Virus record (IMG/VR): IMGVR_UViG_3300028364_000176
Span: 1-21,187 of that record
DNA: 21,187 bases
Origin: a virus
Direction: 5' to 3' (one strand)
Shown: positions 15,245 through 21,187 of the stretch, piece by piece
Layout of the letters: the number at the start of each line of letters is the position of its first letter
How positions within the stretch are numbered: the first letter of the stretch is position 1
Program-made: the position numbers and the translations under genes
The notes under the pieces: generated by a model
What the model was told of the DNA's origin: nothing
Databases searched by the model: none
The model's input: the letters and a program-made list of their open reading frames with translations, nothing else

Positions 15245-16126
15245 TTGGCCTATGGAATAGAGATCAGGAACCAGTTCGGTCAGGAGGTCTTTGACCTTGG
15301 CCGATGCTTTACTATCAGGCAAACAGGATCGACAGTGCCTGCTGTTGATGCGGATATAACGCGATTTCTCAGCATCGGTCAGGGGTTTTGGGAATTCAAC
15401 GGTCCGAGAACTATGGAAGTCTTCACATCCTCCGGCTTCACTTCTCAGGGAACACTGGCGCGGCGACACGAACACCCTCACTTCATGGGGTCTGGCGTCG
15501 GCTTGATGAGGGTGATTGGTGGAGTATATAGTGATCGAAACGGACGTTTTCCGACCCCGTTGGTGCCCAGATCATCGCTCTATTTCTACAAGGTCGGCAC
15601 CATCGGCCTGCTTCATCACAGCGAGCATTTTATTGAAGATCACTTTGAGACGAATGCCACACCTCAATACGGCATGTTCGCCGTTTGCCTGCCGACAGGC
15701 AACACCCCCCTGCCCTATCTGCGCGTCGATGCCGAACCGGTATCCGGTCTTTCAGGCGCTTACGGCATGCAGATCCTTGACGGGGCCGGAGCCATAGCCT
15801 TCGACAGCCGGTCGCAATTTCTGGCAATCTCAGAGGTTCGCCTAATCACAAGCGCGCAGATCGCCACCATTATCGACAATAATGCGGTGATAGACCTGAC
15901 CTTGCGCACTGCCGTGCCCGGTTGCTACATCGCCGCGCCCAACCACACGAGCTTTTTCTTTGTCGGGGCAAACGGCCAATACCGTCACGTCAAGATCGAG
16001 CAGACCAGCGATACCAATATTCGGCTTTCCCGGCATTTTCATGGCCCCCCTATCGGCAGGGGCTTTCCCAACTTTGGCGTCAGCAACACCCTTGTGTTGG
16101 TCATCGCCCGAGACCCTTTTGCATAA
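15245..16126 (+). CDS. Tail-associated protein, beta-rich, probably receptor-binding
   Basis: A 293-aa protein that starts at TTG 15245, 4 bp after the previous stop. There is no strong Shine-Dalgarno, but the N-terminus MAYGIEIRNQFGQEVFDLG matches the start motif of the upstream gene, and the next Met is not until residue 57, so TTG is well supported and translation is probably coupled. The same motif recurs internally at residues 173-189 (YGMQILDGAGAIAFDSR), so the protein may be a two-module duplication. It is rich in His and aromatic residues (RRHEHPHF, LLHHSEHFIEDHF). Sampled lines of its first half are about 50 percent GC, lower than the packaging genes at about 60, which suggests separate origin. 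The function is inferred from place and composition. Confidence 0.65.
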   Translation: MAYGIEIRNQFGQEVFDLGRCFTIRQTGSTVPAVDADITRFLSIGQGFWEFNGPRTMEVFTSSGFTSQGTLARRHEHPHFMGSGVGLMRVIGGVYSDRNGRFPTPLVPRSSLYFYKVGTIGLLHHSEHFIEDHFETNATPQYGMFAVCLPTGNTPLPYLRVDAEPVSGLSGAYGMQILDGAGAIAFDSRSQFLAISEVRLITSAQIATIIDNNAVIDLTLRTAVPGCYIAAPNHTSFFFVGANGQYRHVKIEQTSDTNIRLSRHFHGPPIGRGFPNFGVSNTLVLVIARDPFA

Positions 16127-16140
16127 GGACAAAGCCATGC
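16121..16140 (+). promoter_or_regulatory. Weak hairpin with AAGGA in loop and AUG in stem of the GNAT-like gene
   Basis: GCAT (16121-16124) can pair with ATGC (16137-16140) around a 12-nt loop that begins AAGGA; the start codon lies in the second arm. The layout repeats that of 6040-6063, with the same loop length. A 4-bp stem is weak and may be chance. The AAGGA itself is a good Shine-Dalgarno that decides the ATG 16137 start. Confidence 0.25.
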
Positions 16141-16577
16141 GCGTGACGATGCAAGACCAAGCCGGGCTGTTGGAGTGGGCCGCACCGCGCATGATCGGCA
16201 TGGCCGCTGCGCGGCTGCCAGACGAAACCATCGGGATCGGGGTTTTCGATGGGGCGGATTCGCTGCGAGCTGTGATCTGCATGAACGCATTTTATGACCA
16301 TCAGGCGAGTATTCACATTGCTTCCGATGGCGGCAGGGCTTGGGCGGATCGCAAGGTTCTGGCCTTGGTGTTTTCATACGCCTTTCGATATCGAAGGCTT
16401 TTGCGCCTTGAGGCGCGCACCTCGACAAAAAACACTGCGGCAACCGTCCTTATGGTCAAGTTGGGGTTCAAAATCGAAGGTGTAGCAAAATGTGGCGCAC
16501 ATGACGGAGGTGATGCTATAGTGGGGGCCATGCTGGCGCAGGATTGCCCGTGGTTGCCCTCAAGCCCGATGGAGTAA
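16137..16577 (+). CDS. GNAT-like acetyltransferase in the tail module
   Basis: A 146-aa protein from ATG 16137 with AAGGA at 16125-16129. The order of elements fits the GNAT fold: a strand pair (TIGIGVFD, LRAVICMNAF), a helix after DRKVLALVFSYAFRYRRLLRLEARTSTKN, then NTAATVLMVKLGFKIEG, the typical N..A....LGF..EG ending. The classic acetyl-CoA pyrophosphate loop (Q/RxxGxG/A) is not obvious, as is common in the phage subgroup of this family found beside tail genes. Such proteins are often annotated as phage GNAT family, with unknown substrate. It may modify a virion protein or a host factor. Family assignment is moderate and activity is unproven. Confidence 0.65.
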   Translation: MRVTMQDQAGLLEWAAPRMIGMAAARLPDETIGIGVFDGADSLRAVICMNAFYDHQASIHIASDGGRAWADRKVLALVFSYAFRYRRLLRLEARTSTKNTAATVLMVKLGFKIEGVAKCGAHDGGDAIVGAMLAQDCPWLPSSPME

Positions 16578-16581
16578 TCAG

Positions 16582-17529
16582 ATGGGAAAATCGTCAGCCC
16601 CCGCCCCCGATCCGCGCATCGGCGAAGCCGCCGTCAAATCCGCAGAGCTTGGCGACCGCTATCTGACGTGGATGCAGGGCCAGTCGGATAAGGCGAACTC
16701 TTGGGCCGACCAGGATCGGGCGCGCTACAAGGACGTGTTTGAGCCGCTTGAGGATCGCATGATCGCCGATGCGACCTCTTACACTTCGCCCGAGCGCAAG
16801 GCGATGGCCGCCAGCGAGGCTATTGCAGATGTGCGACAGCAAGGCGCGCTTGGCCGCCAGCAGCAAACCCGCCAGATGGCGGCGGTGGGCGTGAATCCTG
16901 CGTCTGGGCGCTTTGCCTCCGAGACGCGCAGGGGGGCGACCGGCGAGGCCCTTGCGGCAGCAGGGGCAGGGAACCTGGCCCGTCGCAAGGTTGAGGCCGT
17001 GGGCGATGCGAAAATGGCGGATGTGGTGAACATGGGGCGCGGCTTGGCCGTGAACCCAGGGCAGAGCCTCGGCATGGCCGGGAACATGGCTGGTGCCGGG
17101 TTCCAAGGTGCTATGGGTGGGCAGCAGCAAATGGGCAGCATGCTTACCCAACAGCATCAAATGCAGATGCAGGGATGGCAGGCGAACAATTCCAATATGG
17201 CTGGCATTGGCCAAGGCGTCGGCATGATCGCCGGAGCCTTCATGTCGTCCAAGGACGTAAAGACCAACAAGCGCGAGGCCATGAGCGTGCTTGATGCGGT
17301 CAAGGACATGCCGGTCGAGCAGTGGGACTATAAGCCGGGCAAAGGCGACGGCGGCAGTCACATCGGGCCCTATGCCGAAGACTTCAAGGCGAAGACGGGC
17401 TTGGGCGACGGCAAGACCATCAACGCTATCGACCTTCACGGCGTCACGATGAAGGCCGTGCAGGAGCTTGCCAGTGTGGTCGATATCATGTCGGGCAAAC
17501 TCGACAAGATGAAAACGAGGGCCGCATAA
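16582..17529 (+). CDS. Virion protein with C-terminal S74 intramolecular chaperone domain
   Basis: A 315-aa protein with GGAG at 16571-16574, 7 nt before the ATG. Residues 1-160 are helical and polar (MGKSSAPAPDPRIGEAA, DQDRARYKDVFEPLEDRM, VGVNPASGR) and look like a podoviral internal or ejection protein. Residues about 160-220 are Gly/Met/Gln-rich. The C-terminus from residue 222 matches the Peptidase_S74 endosialidase chaperone: SSKDVKTNK, VEQWDYKPG, HIGPYAEDFKAKTG and AIDLHGVTMKAVQEL. Ser222 and Lys227 have the five-residue spacing of the self-cleavage Ser-Lys dyad. In fibres this domain drives trimer folding and then cleaves off. Its attachment to this N-terminus rather than to an obvious beta-fibre is unusual. 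The gene is 4 bp from its upstream neighbour and 1 bp from the next gene. Confidence 0.75.
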   Translation: MGKSSAPAPDPRIGEAAVKSAELGDRYLTWMQGQSDKANSWADQDRARYKDVFEPLEDRMIADATSYTSPERKAMAASEAIADVRQQGALGRQQQTRQMAAVGVNPASGRFASETRRGATGEALAAAGAGNLARRKVEAVGDAKMADVVNMGRGLAVNPGQSLGMAGNMAGAGFQGAMGGQQQMGSMLTQQHQMQMQGWQANNSNMAGIGQGVGMIAGAFMSSKDVKTNKREAMSVLDAVKDMPVEQWDYKPGKGDGGSHIGPYAEDFKAKTGLGDGKTINAIDLHGVTMKAVQELASVVDIMSGKLDKMKTRAA

Positions 17530-17530
17530 A

Positions 17531-18259
17531 ATGGCCCTCGCAGCAGGCTTGCTTCAAGGCATTGGTGGCGGCATGCAAATGCGCCAAGACCGGCAGCTTC
17601 GCCAGCGCGAGCTTTCCGCTATGGAAGCAATGGGGCAGAACAGAGGCGGGCAGACCCGGCCCGGCCCGGCTCCGATGGGAATGGGCGTCAGTGATATCGC
17701 CGGGGTATCGGGCGGAGGCGGGGCTTTTCCTGCCAGCCTGATACAAGCCGAAAGTGGTGGCAACTGGCGCGCGCTGAACAACGAGGTTGGTTCCGGTGGA
17801 ACGCGCGGCCACGGCGGACGGCTGCAGTTTGGTCAAGCGCGCCTTCAAGACGCGGCACGCGCCGGTGTGATCCCGCAAATGACGCCGCAGCAATTTGCAG
17901 CATCATCGCCCGAGATACAGATGGCTGCGGAGAACTGGCATTTCAGGGACATTGACGAGGCAATAGACGCGACGGGCGGAATCGGCCAGATGGTGAACGG
18001 CGTTCCCCTGACGCGCGACGCCCTACGCGCGGTTGCGCATCTCGGTGGATCGGCAGGCATGTCGCAATTCGTGCGGTCGGGCGGGCAATACAATCCATCG
18101 GACAGCTTTGGCACGTCGCTGATGGATTATGCCACAAACCACTCGGGCAACGGCGCGCGATCCGCACAGCCAGCGCAGAACCGCCCCGCACAGCCAACGC
18201 AGCCCGCAGGCCGATGGAGCTGGGCAAACACCATGTTAACAGGAGGCGCAGGCCGATGA
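17531..18259 (+). CDS. Virion-associated lytic transglycosylase-like protein
   Basis: A 242-aa protein with GAGGG at 17517-17521 ahead of the ATG. The first 60 residues are helical then Gly/Pro-rich. Residues about 66-185 look like a lysozyme-like transglycosylase: FPASLIQAESGGNW with Glu74 as probable catalytic acid, GGRLQFGQARLQDA (about 95-108) in place of the G-L-M-Q motif, and a C-terminal helical part with AENWHFRDIDEAI. These enzymes cut peptidoglycan glycan strands; in a virion they open a local hole for DNA ejection. The tail (190-242) is Gln/Pro/Ala-rich. It sits between two putative ejection proteins and overlaps the next gene by ATGA. I associate this sub-type with Rhodobacteraceae prophages (memory, not searched). 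Confidence 0.75.
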   Translation: MALAAGLLQGIGGGMQMRQDRQLRQRELSAMEAMGQNRGGQTRPGPAPMGMGVSDIAGVSGGGGAFPASLIQAESGGNWRALNNEVGSGGTRGHGGRLQFGQARLQDAARAGVIPQMTPQQFAASSPEIQMAAENWHFRDIDEAIDATGGIGQMVNGVPLTRDALRAVAHLGGSAGMSQFVRSGGQYNPSDSFGTSLMDYATNHSGNGARSAQPAQNRPAQPTQPAGRWSWANTMLTGGAGR

Positions 18260-20829
18260 GCTTTTTTGCAGGATTTGTTCAAGGCGTCTTTCAGGGTAAA
18301 GACTGGCGCGACAACAAGAACGACCGCAAGCGCGAGCAGGGCATTGCGGACGAGCGCCTTGATTGGGAGCGCGAAGACCGAGGCTGGACCGGCGAAGCCC
18401 GAGATCGTCAGCGTCAGGTCTGGACGCAGGCTGATGAAGATCGGGCGCGCACAAATCGCGAGCGCCAGCGCGGCGAGGACAACCAAGCCGAGTTCGAGGA
18501 TATCGTTGACGGCTTGGAGGGTGGTGGACAGCCGCAGGACCGGGGCACGCCAGCACGAGAAGGCGAGCGGCCGCCGCGCACAACATCCACACGGGGCGGT
18601 GCATCGGCGCGCGAATTGTCCGTTGCTAACCTTGGATCGCTTGGAAGCGCCGCAGACAGCGTGAGCATGGGGCAGCCTGCTACCGGCGACCCGCGCCAGC
18701 CCGTTCCCGCGTTGAGCATGGGGCAGCAAGCAGATGGGCCGCGCAACGCCAGCGCAACGCCAGCGCAACGCCCGAACAACGCGCGCGGCGACAGGTCCAG
18801 AGGCGACGATGCGATGCGCGCCGACGAGGATTTCAGACCGCAGCCGCAGCGACAGCCGCTTTCCATCGCAATTCCAGCCGTGATGCCGCCCCGGGGCGAA
18901 GATGCGATGCGCGCCGATGAAGACTTTCGACCTGCGACGCGCAGGGGGGCTGGCAACGACGACGCGATGCGGATGGACGAGGATTTCCGACCCGTGCCGC
19001 CCCGCAGCGTGCGCGGTGGCCAGCCGTTCGATCAGAGCAGCGTTCGACCAGAAGAGCCGCAGCAGCCCCGCAGCGTGCGCGGTGGGCAACCGTTCGTTGG
19101 TGGCCGTGAGCAGCCCGGTCCCTTGCCTATGACGGTCAATCCAAACGGCAGTTCGCTGATTGATGCGGCCCAAGGTCGTGGCCAAGCCTCTTCGGATTAC
19201 ACCGAGGCGACGCGCGGGTTCCGCAGCGACGCGCCCCAGCGCGGTGTCAGACCTGTAGAAGATGCGCCGCCGATGCCGAGAAGCGCTGGTGACGAGCGGT
19301 TGCGCGCTGATGAAGACTTTCGGCCAAGAGAGTTGCGACCAAGAGATGAAGCGCCGGATCGCAGGGGCCCGCCCCGAGACGTGCGCGGTGGCCGTCCGTT
19401 CAGGGGAGAGCAGGATAGCGGCACTGGTGGCCTTGGTGTGCTCCACAATATGATTGCCGATGCGGATGAAAGCCGCGCGCGCGAGGATCGCGATGCGGCG
19501 AACGATCAACTTCGCGCCCGCGAGGATGGCGAACGTGCGCCAACCCCCTCTGAGGCGCGGGCTCAAGCGATCCAGTCCGGCGCAGGCGGCATTGCGGGGC
19601 GCGGGGGCATGAGCGTTCTGGACGCCGTGACGGATGCAGGGGCTGTGCTCAACAGAGCGGGCACCCGCGTTATTGAGGGCGTCGGCGCGGGCTTGTCGGT
19701 TGTGAGCCCCAGCGCAGGCGCGGCGGTTTTCGATGCCGTTGGTCAAATGGATCGCGCCAGTGATCGGCTTGCGGGCATGGGGGAAGGCACAGCCGCCGCG
19801 CCGATGCCCCCCACTCAGGGCCTCGCACCTGCGGCCCCGTCAGGCGCACCCGCCGCCCCAGCACCCGCTGGCCAGCAGCCTACGGCTCAACCCGGCCCGG
19901 CTCAACCCAGCCCGGCGCGGGCCGCCCCGGCCCCGAGTGGAGCGCCGTTCAGTTCGAGGTTCAACTTCAACGGGAATGAAGGGACGATTTCCGGGCGCGA
20001 GCGCGTCAGCACCAACACCGTGGCCGATGTCGTCCCGCGTGAAACTCAAAGCGGTACGCCCGCGCCCTCTGTCGCAATCGCAGGTAAAGCGATTTCTGCC
20101 CGGTTCAGCGCAGGCTTTTCAATCCGCGATGCCGCCAATCCGCAAGCTCAGGCCCGCCCCAAGGCCAGCGAGGTTCGCGCGACGGCGCGCGAGGCGGTGA
20201 AGCGATTTGATGAGGACGGCATTCGCCGCCTTGAGCAGCACTTTATTCGCAACGGAGAGTTTGGAAAAGCCGAGCAATGGCGCAGCTTTGCCACCAGCGC
20301 CAACACGCAAGCCGCGCTGGGAAAATGGGTCGAGGCAATGACCTACTGGCAGATGAACGACGAGGACGGCTTTCTGGACTCGGTGGCCGATGTCTACAAC
20401 TCCCGAGGCTATTACGAAGACGGCTTGAGCGTCTTGCGTGAGGGCACGGAGTTCCGCAGGGACGAGGGCGGCAACATCATCGGCGCCTCGATCACCTTCC
20501 GTGATGATGCGAGCGGCGAAACTTTCAGGCGCAACATCCAAGGCCCACGCGATCTTGTCGGTGCGGCAATCATCGGGGCGCTTTCGCCGGAACAAGTCTT
20601 CGAGCAAGGCATGGCCGAGGCGCAAGCCATGGCAGCGCAGCAGGAGGCCGACGCGCGAGGAATGAGCCTTGATGATCGCGTTCAGATCGAAACCCGAGTG
20701 ACCGCCCTTGCGACGGAAATGGGAAAGATCACTGGCGTGACGCCTGAGATTTACGAACAGGCCCGCCAGATTGTCGAGCGACAGCTTGGGATCAACACTG
20801 GCGGGAATGTTCCCGTCCTGACTGACTGA
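18256..20829 (+). CDS. Large putative ejection (internal virion) protein with disordered motif array
   Basis: An 857-aa protein. ATG 18256 overlaps the previous stop (ATGA) and has AGGAGG at 18241-18246, 9 nt upstream; the open frame begins earlier, at 18214. Residues 1-80 are helical and highly charged (SFFAGFVQGVFQGKDWRDNKN onward). Residues about 95-430 appear disordered, rich in Arg, Asp, Pro, Gln and Gly, with four copies of a RxDEDFRP motif (185-195, 216-226, 236-246, 347-357) and three of [PQ]PR[SD]VRGGxPF (cores at 251-258, 273-280, 375-382). Residues 440-510 include an Ala/Gly/Val-rich, possibly membrane-active segment (AVTDAGAVLNRAGTRVIEGVG). After a Pro/Ala linker, residues about 630-830 are a helical folded domain. 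The neighbours point to an ejection protein; no family name is recognised. Confidence 0.7.
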   Translation: MSFFAGFVQGVFQGKDWRDNKNDRKREQGIADERLDWEREDRGWTGEARDRQRQVWTQADEDRARTNRERQRGEDNQAEFEDIVDGLEGGGQPQDRGTPAREGERPPRTTSTRGGASARELSVANLGSLGSAADSVSMGQPATGDPRQPVPALSMGQQADGPRNASATPAQRPNNARGDRSRGDDAMRADEDFRPQPQRQPLSIAIPAVMPPRGEDAMRADEDFRPATRRGAGNDDAMRMDEDFRPVPPRSVRGGQPFDQSSVRPEEPQQPRSVRGGQPFVGGREQPGPLPMTVNPNGSSLIDAAQGRGQASSDYTEATRGFRSDAPQRGVRPVEDAPPMPRSAGDERLRADEDFRPRELRPRDEAPDRRGPPRDVRGGRPFRGEQDSGTGGLGVLHNMIADADESRAREDRDAANDQLRAREDGERAPTPSEARAQAIQSGAGGIAGRGGMSVLDAVTDAGAVLNRAGTRVIEGVGAGLSVVSPSAGAAVFDAVGQMDRASDRLAGMGEGTAAAPMPPTQGLAPAAPSGAPAAPAPAGQQPTAQPGPAQPSPARAAPAPSGAPFSSRFNFNGNEGTISGRERVSTNTVADVVPRETQSGTPAPSVAIAGKAISARFSAGFSIRDAANPQAQARPKASEVRATAREAVKRFDEDGIRRLEQHFIRNGEFGKAEQWRSFATSANTQAALGKWVEAMTYWQMNDEDGFLDSVADVYNSRGYYEDGLSVLREGTEFRRDEGGNIIGASITFRDDASGETFRRNIQGPRDLVGAAIIGALSPEQVFEQGMAEAQAMAAQQEADARGMSLDDRVQIETRVTALATEMGKITGVTPEIYEQARQIVERQLGINTGGNVPVLTD
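18808..19401 (+). repeat. Dispersed coding repeats: DEDFRP and VRGGxPF motif arrays
   Basis: Copies of the DEDFRP unit lie at 18808-18840, 18901-18933, 18961-18993 and 19294-19326. Copies of the VRGGxPF unit lie at 19006-19029, 19072-19095 and 19378-19401. The first two VRGG copies share a long nearly identical DNA stretch, while the DEDFRP copies vary at synonymous positions, so the peptide rather than the DNA seems to be conserved. Confidence 0.85.
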
Positions 20830-20901
20830 CGCTACATCTGCGCTTTCTTGCGCGGATAATACAAGATATCGTTCCACAGAACTCTGACGCGAGGTTCCGC
20901 C

Positions 20902-21187
20902 GTGCTTTTCTCTGATCGCAATTACGCCGCCCAGAACCGCAGCACGTTTCAGCAGATCGAGGACGTTGCGCGCAAATCACTGGTTCCCGTGAACGTGCTT
21001 CTTGCGATCGGTGAACGGTCTGGTGTTGAAAAGCCCGAGGATCTTCTGACGGTCGTGCAACGATCTGCGGAAGACCTTGGCCCCCGGATCAAGGCCGGTG
21101 GCGACGTGAAGCAGATCATCCGCGAGATGGCGGGCGACCAGTCCGACGCATTTCTCACCCGGGCGCGCGAAATCGGGATGGAGCTTT
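20902..21187 (+). CDS. Start of a further putative internal virion protein (3' end outside window)
   Basis: A GTG at 20902 with GAGG at 20891-20894 opens a frame that runs without stop to the window edge (95 codons). The product starts with LFSDRNYAAQNRSTFQQIEDVARK, then SLVPVNVLLAIGERSGVEKPEDLL, and continues as charged helices (QRSAEDLGPRIKAGGD, VKQIIREMAGDQSDAFLTRAREIG). The VPVNVLLAIGERSG stretch resembles the helix of lytic transglycosylases that carries the catalytic Glu (VPxxLLLAxxxxESG), so the gene may encode a large internal protein with a transglycosylase-like N-terminus; Arg-Ser in place of Glu-Ser would then be a loss at the key position, although Glu is one residue earlier. It follows the ejection module after a 72-bp gap. 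Only the N-terminus can be judged. Confidence 0.6.
   Translation, partial: MLFSDRNYAAQNRSTFQQIEDVARKSLVPVNVLLAIGERSGVEKPEDLLTVVQRSAEDLGPRIKAGGDVKQIIREMAGDQSDAFLTRAREIGMEL

Noticed and set aside
18127-19746. A 539-codon open frame on the - strand opposite the transglycosylase and large ejection genes
   Set aside because: Its composition (Arg/Ala/His-rich, no domain pattern) is what a GC-rich coding strand gives in reverse. The + strand genes have ribosome sites, overlaps and recognisable motifs.
20830-20901. The 72-bp gap with GGATAATAC (a -10-like box) and a GCGC-TTTCTT-GCGC mini-hairpin
   Set aside because: No -35 box at the right distance is visible and the 4-bp stem is too short to call a terminator.
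1-21187. tRNA genes, CRISPR arrays, insertion sequences, integrase and att sites
   Set aside because: I looked for them and saw none. There is no clear prophage junction in the window, so free phage and prophage cannot be told apart.

Overview
The window is a contiguous piece of the late (virion) region of a tailed phage or prophage with a short-tailed, podovirus-like gene order. All 22 genes I support lie on the + strand, tightly packed, many with 4-bp ATGA or GTGA overlaps. No integrase, repressor, lysis, replication or host gene is visible. The host is probably an alphaproteobacterium, most likely Rhodobacteraceae: the DNA is GC-rich, proteins are Ala-rich, and the small transglycosylase at 17531-18259 resembles proteins I associate with Rhodobacteraceae prophages. 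That host call is inference.

Layout: (1) 2-1419, the 3' end of a tail-fibre-like protein with lectin-like domains and a small unknown protein. (2) 1425-6030, DNA packaging: large terminase, two small unknown proteins, P22-type portal. No recognisable small terminase is present. (3) 6061-9565, head assembly: acidic scaffold-like protein, a 61-aa CsrA-family RNA-binding protein, N4-gp56-type major capsid protein, a putative decoration protein and a small repeat-bearing protein. Hairpins punctuate this block. (4) 9572-12528, neck and tail tube: two 227-aa adaptor-like proteins and a tail-nozzle-like protein. (5) 12530-16577, receptor-binding module: a 778-aa fibre with a long Ala/Ser/Thr heptad region, two small proteins sharing a start motif, and a GNAT-like acetyltransferase. 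(6) 16582-21187, ejection module: a protein ending in an S74 intramolecular chaperone, a lytic transglycosylase, an 857-aa protein with a disordered motif array, and the start of a further protein that runs off the window.

The most interesting element is the phage csrA-like gene set between scaffold and capsid genes. In the 80-nt leader between it and the capsid gene, a small hairpin (7334-7347) displays GGA in a tetraloop and closely matches my recollection of the CsrA SELEX consensus; a second GGA lies in the capsid Shine-Dalgarno. The scaffold gene, on the other side, has its AAGGA Shine-Dalgarno in the loop and its AUG in the stem of a 6-bp hairpin (6040-6063). This suggests a phage-encoded translational switch for head protein synthesis. 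It is a hypothesis from sequence only.
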